Positions 1 to 5,597 are shown, counted from the stretch's first letter. The stretch: DNA of 10,931 bases from a bacterium (GCA_030611945.1 JAUWOV010000060.1:1-10931); one strand, 5' to 3'. Program-made: numbers and translations. The notes: generated by a model not told the origin, from the sequence alone.

Positions 1-121
1 CCATTTCCTCTAATCCAAAATGCTCCATGCAATGACCTGCCCAGCTTAACCCCATCTTTCCCGTTACTCCTTCTTCAGTTCTGTTTAATCTGACTTGTGA
101 CATCTTTTTTGTAAATAGCAT
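1..121 (-). CDS. Transposase N-terminus, partial (IS1380-like)
   Basis: The reading frame starts with ATG at 121 on the - strand and is open to the window edge (40 codons). A GGAG ribosome binding site (complement of 128-131) sits 6 nt upstream, and an extended -10 promoter lies further upstream. The visible protein begins MLFTKKMSQVRLNRTEEG and continues VTGKMGLSWAGHCMEHFGL. The pattern 'T-x-x-x-V/L-T-x-x-x-G-L' followed by a 'FGLEE' helix is like the N-terminus of IS1380-family DDE transposases. The catalytic domain is not visible, so the family stays tentative. The same frame starts in the right-hand copy with F3 changed to L. Confidence 0.6.
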   Translation of the reverse strand, partial: MLFTKKMSQVRLNRTEEGVTGKMGLSWAGHCMEHFGLEEM

Positions 122-227
122 CTTTATCTCCGTTTTTCACCCATTGGGTGATGCTCTGTTTTTGCTATTATACCAGCAGAGCCTGCTTCTTTCTACCTTT
201 TTTTAGGCTTCTATCTAGGTTTTTGGG
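89..227 (+). repeat. Inverted repeat, left copy (IS terminus)
   Basis: This 139-bp segment is the reverse complement of 10794-10931, with one substitution (A/T near 113) and one length difference in a T-run next to the inner boundary. Similarity stops at 227: beyond it comes queA sequence on this side and the phage gene on the other. A copy this well conserved implies recent transposition. It also marks a place where an assembler could join or break contigs wrongly. Confidence 0.9.
167..175 (-). promoter_or_regulatory. Transposase promoter, extended -10 (left IS copy)
   Basis: On the - strand this reads TGGTATAAT, an extended -10 (TGn) joined to a consensus TATAAT, about 45 nt upstream of the transposase ATG. 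No good -35 is visible, which is usual for extended -10 promoters. Confidence 0.5.
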
Positions 228-1092
228 TATAAACAACACAAAGGTAATACCTGCCAGATTGATAGGGATAAAAGAAGCTACAGGAGCCCGCATAGAAATA
301 CTGCTAATCAGAGATTTGGGCAATAATATATGGAATGTGCTTGCAAAACCGTCAAAAAGACTCAAGAAAGGAACAATCATTAATTGCGATAAGAATCTTT
401 CTGCAAAAGTCATAGAAAAGAATGAGGACGGTCTAGTAAGGCTTAAGTTTAGTTTTACAGGTAATTTCATGGAAATTATATCTAAAATTGGTCAGGTTCC
501 TCTTCCTCCATATATAAAAAGGTCAAGTATCAAACTCTATGATACTGAAAGATACCAGACAGTTTATGCCAGAGAAGCTGGATCTATTGCTGCGCCAACT
601 GCAGGACTGCATTTTACAAAAAAGTTGTTGGATGAAATCAAAGAAAAAGGAATTCAAATTGCTGAGGTAACACTTCATGTGAGCATTGGCACATTTAAGC
701 CTGTTACAGAGATAGAAATAGAAAAACACAGGATGCAGTCAGAATATTATGAGATAACAAAAGAGACATTTTCCACAGTAAAGAGAGCTATTCAGAAGCA
801 AAAGAGGATAATAGCAGTTGGAACAACAAGTGTGAGAGTTCTTGAGTCAGTGGATTTCAACTCTGATAATCCAAAGAAAAATCTTTCAGCATGGACAGAC
901 CTTTTTATATATCCCGGATATAAGTTTAAGGTGGTAGATGCCATTATCACAAACTTTCATCTTCCAAAATCAACTCTATTGATCTTGATACACGCCTTTG
1001 CAGGTAAAAAACTTATAACAAAAGCGTATAAAGAGGCAATTAAAAAGGAATATAGGTTCTATAGTTATGGAGATGTAATGTTTGTCACATAA
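228..1092 (+). pseudogene. queA: queA, 5'-truncated: tRNA preQ1(34) S-adenosylmethionine ribosyltransferase-isomerase
   Basis: QueA transfers and isomerises the ribosyl group of S-adenosylmethionine onto preQ1 at tRNA position 34, the penultimate step of queuosine synthesis. The remnant begins at NNTKVIPARL, which in QueA lies near residue 55, and runs to the normal C-terminus (YRFYSYGDVMF). Family hallmarks are all present: GQVPLPPYI, GSIAAPTAGLHFT, EVTLHVSIGTF, HRMQSEYYEI, AVGTTSVRVLES and TNFHLPKSTL. About 287 of the usual ~340 residues remain. The first ~55 codons are replaced by insertion-sequence DNA. The frame stays open into that DNA back to GTG 148/ATG 151, giving a possible 314-aa hybrid, but neither start has a good ribosome binding site. 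I regard the gene as inactivated. The 5' part may lie beyond the insertion sequence outside the window. Confidence 0.88.
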
Positions 1093-1112
1093 CAACGTTA
1101 TAGTTTAGTTAC

Positions 1113-1139
1113 AAAAAGTTGATTTTTCCAACTTTTTTT
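1113..1139 (+). terminator. Rho-independent terminator after queA
   Basis: A perfect 9-bp stem (AAAAAGTTG 1113-1121 with CAACTTTTT 1129-1137) with a 7-nt loop runs into a T-run, 20 bases after the queA stop codon. Because the stem has an A-run on its 5' side it may work in both directions. Confidence 0.75.
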
Positions 1140-1212
1140 GCGTTTTTACTTTTATATGTAGAAACGCCACGACAATTCAAGCTCGCTGTCGCCTCCTTTC
1201 CAGCTTGATTGT
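1140..1212. repeat. Two further stem-loops between queA and vapB
   Basis: GCGTTTTTAC (1140-1149) pairs with GTAGAAACGC (1158-1167) at 9 of 10 positions. ACAATTCAAGCT (1172-1183) pairs with AGCTTGATTGT (1202-1212), with one bulged base. Together with the terminator they make three consecutive hairpins. I see no coding region between 1093 and 1343; 1213-1280 is AT-rich with no other recognised element. Confidence 0.45.
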
Positions 1213-1282
1213 TATTGGTATATATTATCATTTTTCTGTAAAATTAAAAGAATTATTTAAAAATTCCCCCAACCCTCTGCGG

Positions 1283-1312
1283 TTGACAGAAATCCATCGA
1301 TCGTGATATGAT
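1283..1312 (+). promoter_or_regulatory. Sigma-70-type promoter of vapBC
   Basis: TTGACA (1283-1288), an 18-bp spacer and TATGAT (1307-1312) form a near-consensus promoter. The expected transcription start is near 1320, about 25 nt before the vapB ATG. This gives the toxin-antitoxin pair its own transcript, separated from queA by the terminator at 1113-1139. Confidence 0.7.
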
Positions 1313-1331
1313 AATACCATAAGTTATCGAT
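1296..1331. promoter_or_regulatory. Possible VapB operator: paired ATCGAT sites around the -10
   Basis: ATCGAT occurs at 1296-1301 and again at 1326-1331, 30 bp from start to start (about three helical turns), flanking the -10 element and the expected start of transcription. VapB antitoxins of the AbrB type usually bind palindromes overlapping their own promoter, so these are good candidate operator half-sites. The binding is inferred, not shown. Confidence 0.4.
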
Positions 1332-1343
1332 AGGAGATAAGTC

Positions 1344-1550
1344 ATGCAAACAGTAACAGTATCACCCAAGTTTCAGGTAGTAATACCTCGTGCCGTTCGT
1401 GATTCAATGCATCTTCGTCCTGGGCAAAAGATGCAGGTTGTAGAATATGACGGAAGAATTGAATTAGTTCCTGAACAAGATATTACTGAACTTCGTGGAT
1501 TTCTGAAAGGAATCAACACGAAATTCAAACGAGAAAAAGACAGAGTATGA
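1344..1550 (+). CDS. vapB: VapB-type antitoxin, AbrB/SpoVT swapped-hairpin fold
   Basis: This 68-aa protein has the typical AbrB/MazE N-terminal DNA-binding unit: VSPKFQVVIPRAVRDSMHLRPGQKM (residues 6-30 in outline) followed by a short VEYDGRIELVP strand pair. The C-terminal part (about 48-68, basic, with FLKGI) is the likely toxin-binding tail. AGGAG at 1332-1336 lies 7 nt before the ATG and fixes the start. Its stop overlaps the start of the following PIN toxin by 4 nt (ATGA), the usual antitoxin-first arrangement with translational coupling. It should neutralise the toxin and repress the shared promoter. Length and layout are normal for the family. Confidence 0.88.
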   Translation: MQTVTVSPKFQVVIPRAVRDSMHLRPGQKMQVVEYDGRIELVPEQDITELRGFLKGINTKFKREKDRV

Positions 1551-1921
1551 ACATCGTCGATTCTTCCGGCTGGCTGGAATACTTCACGAATGGACAAAAT
1601 GCCAAGCGTTTTATGTCTGTCCTCAAAGATATAGAATTGCTCGTGGTTCCCGTAATTACAATCTATGAGGTTTTTAAAGTAGTATTGCGAGAAAGAGGAG
1701 AAAACGAGGCATTAGTGGCGGCAGCCGCCATGCAACATGCTCCAGTTGTAGACTTAACTGTCGAACTTGCACTTTCTGCAGCAAAACTCAGTTTGCAACA
1801 TCGCTTACCAATGGCTGACTGCATTATTCTCGCTACTGCCCAACTTCACAACGCAACCATTTGGACCCAGGATTCTGATTTTAAAGGCATACATGGAGTA
1901 AAGTATTTTTCCAAGAACTAG
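1547..1921 (+). CDS. vapC: VapC-type toxin, PIN-domain ribonuclease
   Basis: This 124-aa PIN-domain protein would be a Mg2+-dependent endoribonuclease; family members cut specific tRNAs or rRNA. The acidic active-site set is complete: D5 (in MNIVDSSGWLEYF), E41 (ITIYEVFKV), D91 (MADCIILATAQ) and D109 (TQDSDF). The length is standard. The ATG overlaps the vapB stop by 4 nt, so synthesis is coupled to antitoxin. With all catalytic residues present, the toxin looks intact. The RNA target cannot be read from sequence. The cassette sits between queA and nnr, with which it has no functional link, as expected for a mobile accessory module. Confidence 0.9.
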   Translation: MNIVDSSGWLEYFTNGQNAKRFMSVLKDIELLVVPVITIYEVFKVVLRERGENEALVAAAAMQHAPVVDLTVELALSAAKLSLQHRLPMADCIILATAQLHNATIWTQDSDFKGIHGVKYFSKN

Positions 1922-1928
1922 AAAGTAG

Positions 1929-2012
1929 ACAACCGCAATTCCGGTGGGCATGAGTATTAGCACAGGAATACAACAAATTTTTGGCAATGACAGGAGGGAT
2001 GTTTTAAAATGA
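1929..2012 (+). pseudogene. Possible C-terminal remnant of an unidentified gene upstream of nnr
   Basis: Between vapC and nnr the + strand carries an open frame from 1929, just after an in-frame stop at 1926-1928. It reads TTAIPVGMSISTGIQQIF then GNDRRDVLK and ends in a TGA that overlaps the nnr ATG (ATGA at 2009-2012). It looks protein-like and sits where an upstream operon partner of nnr would end. One reading is that the vapBC cassette replaced the rest of that gene. It could instead be a 20-aa ORF starting at ATG 1950 or simply chance. I do not recognise the family. Confidence 0.28.
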
Positions 2013-3598
2013 AGATAACCAGTTTCAACCAGATGAAAGAGATAGATCGTATTGCTATAGAAAAGTATGGCATCAATAGTCTGAATCTTATGGAAAATGC
2101 GGGATGCGCAGTTGGCAAGAACGCAGAAGAGATGCTGGTTGAAATAGAAAGGAAAAGCAGAAGTGTCCTTATAGTCTGTGGAAAAGGCAATAATGGGGGA
2201 GACGGCTTTGTTGCAGCGCGTTATCTTTTTAATTCAAAACGTAGTAAAAAAGCAGATGTTAAAGTAGTGGTTCTGGGTAGTATTAAAGATTTAAAAGGTG
2301 ATGCGAAAATAAATTTTGATGTTCTGAAGAAGATGTATGCTGATATATTTGAAATCGTTGAATTAAAACAGTTGCAAAAAACGAAATATGTTTTTTCTCA
2401 TGCCGGCTTAATAATAGACGCAATCTTTGGTATCGGATTAAAAGGCGCAGTAAGAGGCGTAGCGCTTGAGGTAATTAAGCTCATAAACATGTTAAAATCA
2501 AACAGGGTGCTTTCTGTTGATCTGCCTTCAGGACTTTATGAGGGTTTTGATGAAAAGAGAGGTGTTTGTATTCAAGCTGACAGAACGGTTACTTTTGGTC
2601 TGCCCAAAAAAGAGCTATTAATTTATCCCAGTATTAAATTTGCTGGTAATCTTATTATTCAGGATATAGGTCTTCCCGAAAAACTCTTAATAGATCCAAA
2701 GCTAAAACTAAATTTAATGGTCCATAGTGAGTTATCTTCTCTTATTCCTAAGCGGCCGGTTAATTCACATAAGGGCACCTTTGGACATGTATTTATTATA
2801 GCTGGCTCCAGAGGGCTGACAGGCGCGGCAGCTCTAGCTAGTCTTGGAGCTCTTTATTCTGGCACGGGTCTTGTTACGCTCGGAATTCCCGAGAGTTTGA
2901 ATTCCATTATGGAAATGAAGCTGACAGAGGTTATGACAAAACCTTTGGCTGAAACCGCAAGCGGAAGCTTTAGTAAAAAGGCAAAAAAAGAAATATTGGA
3001 TTTTTCGTCCAGGGTTGATGTTGTTGCTATAGGTCCTGGAATTTCCACAAATACAGAAACAAGTTCTTTGGTTTGTGAATTAATAGAATCATTGGAAAAA
3101 CCGGTTATAATTGACGCAGATGGAATTAACGCTCTTGCTGGGCATGTATCAATACTTAAGAATAGAACATATCCCACAATTATAACTCCTCATCCCGGCG
3201 AAATGGCAAGACTTATTGAAAAAGACATATCTGAAGTCGTTTCGGATAGAATAGGCGCAGCAGAAAAGTTTGCAGTTACGTATAAAACTATTACCTTATT
3301 AAAAGGCGCAAGAACAATTATTGCTGATGAAAAAGACAATGTTTACATAAATCCCACGGGCAATCCTGCTTTAGCTATAGGTGGAATGGGAGATGTTCTT
3401 ACAGGGCTTATCTCAGGACTGGTTGCGCAAGGTCTTTTCGGACTAGATGCAGTCAAACTCGGAGCATATTTACATGGCTTAGCAGCAGATATATGGAAAG
3501 AGGAAAACAAGTTGGACAGATGTCTAACTGCTACAAAATTAATAAAGTATATTCCTAAAGCTTTTGTCAAATTACAGAAAATAAGAAAAAACTCATAG
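2009..3598 (+). CDS. nnr: Bifunctional NAD(P)H-hydrate epimerase / ADP-dependent NAD(P)H-hydrate dehydratase
   Basis: The enzyme repairs damaged NADH and NADPH hydrates (NAD(P)HX). The N-terminal domain epimerises R- and S-forms; the C-terminal domain, a ribokinase-like fold, dehydrates the S-form using ADP. Epimerase domain (about 1-225): GKGNNGGDG at 58-66, the catalytic-type Asp in IIDAIFGIG (D137) and SVDLPSG at 169-175. Dehydratase domain (about 240-525): HKGTFGH at 254-260, IGPG at 341-344, DADG at 369-372, TPHPGEM at 393-399 and GGMGDVLTG at 458-466 with the catalytic D462. The 529-aa length is that of the full fusion. AGGAGG at 1992-1997 is 11 nt before the ATG. All motifs are intact and I see no damage. 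Confidence 0.95.
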   Translation: MKITSFNQMKEIDRIAIEKYGINSLNLMENAGCAVGKNAEEMLVEIERKSRSVLIVCGKGNNGGDGFVAARYLFNSKRSKKADVKVVVLGSIKDLKGDAKINFDVLKKMYADIFEIVELKQLQKTKYVFSHAGLIIDAIFGIGLKGAVRGVALEVIKLINMLKSNRVLSVDLPSGLYEGFDEKRGVCIQADRTVTFGLPKKELLIYPSIKFAGNLIIQDIGLPEKLLIDPKLKLNLMVHSELSSLIPKRPVNSHKGTFGHVFIIAGSRGLTGAAALASLGALYSGTGLVTLGIPESLNSIMEMKLTEVMTKPLAETASGSFSKKAKKEILDFSSRVDVVAIGPGISTNTETSSLVCELIESLEKPVIIDADGINALAGHVSILKNRTYPTIITPHPGEMARLIEKDISEVVSDRIGAAEKFAVTYKTITLLKGARTIIADEKDNVYINPTGNPALAIGGMGDVLTGLISGLVAQGLFGLDAVKLGAYLHGLAADIWKEENKLDRCLTATKLIKYIPKAFVKLQKIRKNS

Positions 3599-3625
3599 CT
3601 GAATAAAACCCAGCCTCACGAAATC

Positions 3626-3653
3626 TTGCCATTTAAATTAAAGCATGTATAAT
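3626..3653 (+). promoter_or_regulatory. Promoter of the tRNA-Thr gene
   Basis: TTGCCA (3626-3631), a 16-bp spacer and a perfect TATAAT (3648-3653) lie 19 bp upstream of the first tRNA base. This is the right distance for a tRNA transcript with a short leader. The stretch 3599-3625 after nnr shows no clear terminator. Confidence 0.65.
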
Positions 3654-3672
3654 GACGGAGTTATTTTGCAAT

Positions 3673-3715
3673 GCCGGTGTAGCTCAGTTGGTAGAGCAGC
3701 TGATTTGTAATCAGT
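3673..3715 (+). tRNA. tRNA-Thr(TGT), 5' half only, split after the anticodon arm
   Basis: The segment has the acceptor 5' strand GCCGGTG (3673-3679), a D-stem GCTC/GAGC with loop AGTTGGTA (3682-3697), and an anticodon arm GCTGA-TTTGTAA-TCAGT (3699-3715) with anticodon TGT at 3706-3708. A normal bacterial tRNA-Thr would follow with a variable loop, a GGTTCRANTC T-arm and CACCGGC. Here AT-rich, non-tRNA sequence follows directly, so the gene cannot make a tRNA. The convergent phage gene block begins just beyond. The break is best read as a prophage attachment site, with the intact tRNA expected at the other prophage end. Confidence 0.85.
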
Positions 3716-3716
3716 T
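3699..3716. other. Likely prophage attachment-site core in the tRNA anticodon arm
   Basis: The last bases with tRNA identity are the anticodon stem-loop, whose inner part CTGAT-TTGTA-ATCAG (3700-3714) is symmetric. Tyrosine integrases commonly use tRNA anticodon arms as crossover sites, with the arm's symmetry forming the core. Host tRNA lies to the left and phage-like sequence to the right. The second att copy and the integrase are not in this window, so the exact core cannot be defined. Confidence 0.5.
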
Positions 3717-3800
3717 AAATATATTTTCCGCAACTCCTTATCTATCAACACAATCTAATCACAGCATATGGATTTAATTGCTTTTTTACTTCGGAAATTT

Positions 3801-3853
3801 TAGGGCTATTTAGGAGTATTTTGAGTTAAAAAGGGCACAAAATAGACACAAAA
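3801..3853. repeat. Two tandem direct-repeat pairs next to the att junction
   Basis: TAGGGCTATT (3801-3810) is followed at once by TAGGAGTATT (3811-3820), and GGCACAAAAT (3834-3843) by AGACACAAAA (3844-3853). They lie 90-140 bp from the tRNA junction in the only noncoding part of the phage side (3717-3867). Short tandem direct repeats at this distance resemble integrase arm-type or excisionase binding sites. No other element is seen in this stretch. Confidence 0.4.
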
Positions 3854-3867
3854 AAACAAGGATGTAA

Positions 3868-4392
3868 TTACAAAATTCTAACAGGTTTCTTAAATATTTT
3901 TAACTTTGGAATATCCCCAGGTCTTGGAGCTTTACCTTTTAATGATATGCCGCTTTCAACCCAGCCTATAAAGCAATATTCGCTACAAAAGAATTCTTTT
4001 ACATCTGCTGATACTCTGCCTATAATGTTTTTGAATAGCGACTTATAATCATATTCCACACCAACCTGCAACAAAGCCCATTCGCCTATTTTATTTCGAT
4101 GACTATTGTATTCATCTTTTAAAGGATACCACCAGACCTTCCCACTGAATTTCATCAGACGTCTTGAAAGCAACCTCAAGACAATCCCGGGACCTAACGC
4201 TTCAAGCAGGAAACGCCTGTCAATTAGATTTCCATATTCACCAAGAGATATAACAAGAGAAGCGTGATTGACATTAGCCTTGCTGAATCTTCTTATGAGC
4301 CAGCCGACAACACTTCTGCTTTGCCATAATATGCAATCTCCTGTTTGTAATTGGTCTCGATATTTCAGGTATGTTTTTAATTTATCTTTCAT
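3868..4392 (-). CDS. Permuted papain-fold (YiiX/YaeF-like, NlpC/P60 superfamily) cysteine amidase
   Basis: This 174-aa protein has the circularly permuted NlpC/P60 layout. Near the N-terminus is TGDCILWQSRSVVGWLIRRF with the active-site His in VNHASLVIS (H43) and an acidic partner in LLEAL (E64). Near the C-terminus is the nucleophile in FFCSEYCF (C136), preceded by the VEYDY motif (112-116). Such enzymes cleave amide or ester bonds in peptidoglycan or lipids. It has no signal peptide and is the last gene of a chain of overlapping small membrane-protein genes, next to the att site, where phages often carry lysis genes. A peptidoglycan-degrading or lysis role is therefore plausible but inferred. 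Its start overlaps the preceding stop by 4 nt (ATGA). Confidence 0.75.
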   Translation of the reverse strand: MKDKLKTYLKYRDQLQTGDCILWQSRSVVGWLIRRFSKANVNHASLVISLGEYGNLIDRRFLLEALGPGIVLRLLSRRLMKFSGKVWWYPLKDEYNSHRNKIGEWALLQVGVEYDYKSLFKNIIGRVSADVKEFFCSEYCFIGWVESGISLKGKAPRPGDIPKLKIFKKPVRIL

Positions 4393-4568
4393 AATTTACT
4401 CATCTCTCCATATTTGAGAACTGCACGAAGCAGTGCCTGTTCCATAATTTTACGAGTCTCTGGATTTTCAAATAAAGCAAAGATGCTTTGTTCTAGTATT
4501 CTGCGAGTTTGCTTATGATCAAGAAGCTCGTGGATAGTTTTTGTAACTATCTCTGGAAATGTTTTCAT
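4389..4568 (-). CDS. Small helical protein of unknown function (59 aa)
   Basis: The ORF encodes MKTFPEIVTKTIHELLDH, continuing through QTRRILEQSIFALFENPETRK to GEMSKL. It starts in a TAATG overlap with the stop of the preceding gene and ends in an ATGA overlap with the amidase gene, which strongly supports translation. The protein is predicted mostly alpha-helical and soluble, with a repeated pattern (RRILEQSIF and RKIMEQALL around residues 22-30 and 39-47) that looks like two copies of one helix. I do not recognise a family. Placement suggests a helper in the lysis/envelope cassette. Confidence 0.72.
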   Translation of the reverse strand: MKTFPEIVTKTIHELLDHKQTRRILEQSIFALFENPETRKIMEQALLRAVLKYGEMSKL

Positions 4569-4873
4569 TATTTATTTCCATTATTTTTTACAGCTTTAAA
4601 AATGTCATCTAAACGTTCATGTATATGTTTGACTGTGCCCAATTGCTCTGTTCTAAACTGCTTTGTATCATTTTTATATTCCTTTAACATTTCTTTGAGT
4701 TCTTCTCTGTCTTCCTTGCAGGATGTAGTCGTAACATAATTTTCCCTTGTGGATTGTAATTCTTTTCTATTGTTATCAATAGTCCTACTGCAATTAGTTA
4801 CCTGCTTAAACAAATACCCCATACTTAAAATAAAAATACCACCTACTACTGGATTGATTACACTGATGTCCAT
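4568..4873 (-). CDS. Membrane-anchored coiled-coil protein (possible inner-membrane spanin-like or XhlA-like)
   Basis: This 101-aa protein has one N-terminal membrane segment (about 5-23, VINPVVGGIFILSMGYLF) followed by a long charged helix (about 28-95) rich in E, K and R with heptad character. The architecture matches inner-membrane spanin subunits (Rz-like) and XhlA-type phage proteins, but no specific sequence motif confirms either. The start codon shares one base with the stop of the preceding gene (TAATG), and the same arrangement links it to the next gene. Lysis-related function is inferred from architecture and context. Confidence 0.7.
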   Translation of the reverse strand: MDISVINPVVGGIFILSMGYLFKQVTNCSRTIDNNRKELQSTRENYVTTTSCKEDREELKEMLKEYKNDTKQFRTEQLGTVKHIHERLDDIFKAVKNNGNK

Positions 4874-5049
4874 TAGTTAGTTCCTTTCTTCGCACCAAAG
4901 TAAAATCCGAGAACACTACCTAAAATACCTGTTAGTCCTGTTGGTATTTCTCCGTTTAATATTATAGTTGCTAATGCCACTCCTGTTATGCTTAGAGCTA
5001 AAATTGCCCTTACACTTCCGGCCGGTAAATTTAAACTAGACTTCTCCAT
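4873..5049 (-). CDS. Two-helix membrane protein, holin-like (58 aa)
   Basis: A GGAGG sequence 9 nt upstream fixes the ATG at 5049. The protein opens with MEKSSLNLPAGSVRAILAL, then has a hydrophobic segment (about 14-32), a short polar turn (NGEIPTG), and a second segment (about 38-52) ending in FYFGAKKGTN. Small phage proteins with two membrane helices, a turn and a basic tail next to a lytic enzyme are usually holins. The short 'RAILALS...FYFGAKK' type also occurs outside phages, so holin is only the best guess. It overlaps the preceding gene by 14 nt and the next by one base. Confidence 0.72.
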   Translation of the reverse strand: MEKSSLNLPAGSVRAILALSITGVALATIILNGEIPTGLTGILGSVLGFYFGAKKGTN

Positions 5050-5182
5050 TATTATTTTCCTCCAAATTTAAAGTTATTCCTGCTTTGTGGTAAAGCTCCT
5101 TAATTACAAGTTCAAGTTTGGCTTTCAATTTTTCAATTTCCTGCTCTAGCTTGCTTGTTTTTTCTATACAACTTAGCTTCAT
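5036..5182 (-). CDS. Short coiled-coil protein (48 aa)
   Basis: The ORF starts at an ATGA overlap with the lipoprotein stop, and its end overlaps the two-helix membrane protein by 14 nt. Residues 6-32 (EKTSKLEQEIEKLKAKLEL) form a clear heptad coiled coil, followed by YHKAGITLNLEENNNGEV. It has no membrane segment or signal. The overlapping starts on both sides argue that it is a real gene even though it is short. I do not recognise a family; a scaffold or partner for the neighbouring envelope proteins is possible. Confidence 0.62.
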   Translation of the reverse strand: MKLSCIEKTSKLEQEIEKLKAKLELVIKELYHKAGITLNLEENNNGEV

Positions 5183-5493
5183 TTACCGATACCCACATTA
5201 TTGGGTTTTGCTACCATGAAGAATGACATAAACTTCTCAAAGAAACTTGGCTTCATGGTTTTAATTTTAACTACACTGCCGTCTTTTGTTGTTACCTCTG
5301 CCTCTACTTGCCCTCTGGTTAGCACATCAAACCCTTTGCCTACAATAGGCTTCCTATTAAAGACATGTCCCTGCTTCATAGACGCGCTTATATCTGTTTC
5401 TTTTGGTCTCTCTGTATAACAAATCCTTGTGGTCCCACATCCTGAAAGCATCAATGCTATGCTTGTGGCTATTACCAACTTTCCTATCTTCAT
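5179..5493 (-). CDS. Small lipoprotein of the prophage (possible outer-membrane spanin)
   Basis: This 104-aa protein has a type II signal peptide: MKIGKLVIATSIALMLSGC, with the lipobox L-S-G-C and the lipidated Cys at 19. The mature part is about 85 residues with a basic stretch (HVFNRKPIVGKGFDVL) and a strand-rich middle (VEAEVTTKDGSVVKIKTM). AAGGA lies 7-8 nt before the ATG. Together with the downstream membrane-anchored coiled coil it could form a two-component spanin that joins the membranes at lysis, but it is not proline-rich like Rz1. Its stop overlaps the next start (ATGA). Confident as a lipoprotein; the spanin role is inference. Confidence 0.78.
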   Translation of the reverse strand: MKIGKLVIATSIALMLSGCGTTRICYTERPKETDISASMKQGHVFNRKPIVGKGFDVLTRGQVEAEVTTKDGSVVKIKTMKPSFFEKFMSFFMVAKPNNVGIGK

Positions 5494-5497
5494 CTCA

Positions 5498-5569
5498 TTA
5501 TCCTTTCCATATTGCTACGATTATTGTCGCTATCACTACTACTATCGTTACGATTACCAGCTTTTTCAT
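5498..5569 (-). CDS. 23-aa single-helix membrane peptide
   Basis: The ORF reads MKKLVIVTIVVVIATIIVAI then WKG. It has an AGGAG ribosome binding site 8 nt upstream, a start 28 nt after the stop of the fibre gene, and a stop 4 nt before the lipoprotein start. Two basic residues followed by 18 hydrophobic residues form one membrane helix with the C-terminus ending WKG. Position, spacing and SD strength make it a likely real gene. Tiny membrane peptides in phage lysis regions can be pinholins or antiholins; the sequence alone cannot tell. Confidence 0.62.
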   Translation of the reverse strand: MKKLVIVTIVVVIATIIVAIWKG

Positions 5570-5597
5570 ATCACCATCTCCTTGTTATTATTATTGT

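Larger units (their letters stand above)
1..227 (-). mobile_element. Left insertion-sequence end (IS1380-like), partial
   Basis: This is the 5' end of an insertion sequence that reads leftward out of the window. Positions 89-227 recur inverted at 10794-10931. It holds a transposase promoter, a 13-bp palindrome, a Shine-Dalgarno and the start of a transposase. Read on the transposase strand, the tip carries CCTAGATAGAAG (complement of 208-219), which resembles the ISEcp1-type terminal repeat of the IS1380 family from memory; this family call is inference. The similarity with the other copy continues to 227, so the true end may be 219 or 227. The element lies directly against the broken queA. 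The rest of the element is outside the window. Confidence 0.72.

Noticed and set aside
168-729. - strand frames within queA
   Set aside because: They are antisense to a clearly conserved QueA coding sequence and have no recognisable features.
2854-3570. - strand frames of 75 and 107 codons within nnr
   Set aside because: They lie antisense to the conserved dehydratase domain and are shadows.
3673-3867. tRNA-Thr interrupted by a group I intron
   Set aside because: The break is at the 3' edge of the anticodon stem and no T-arm or acceptor sequence follows within the next ~150 bases; no intron core motifs were seen and phage genes follow.
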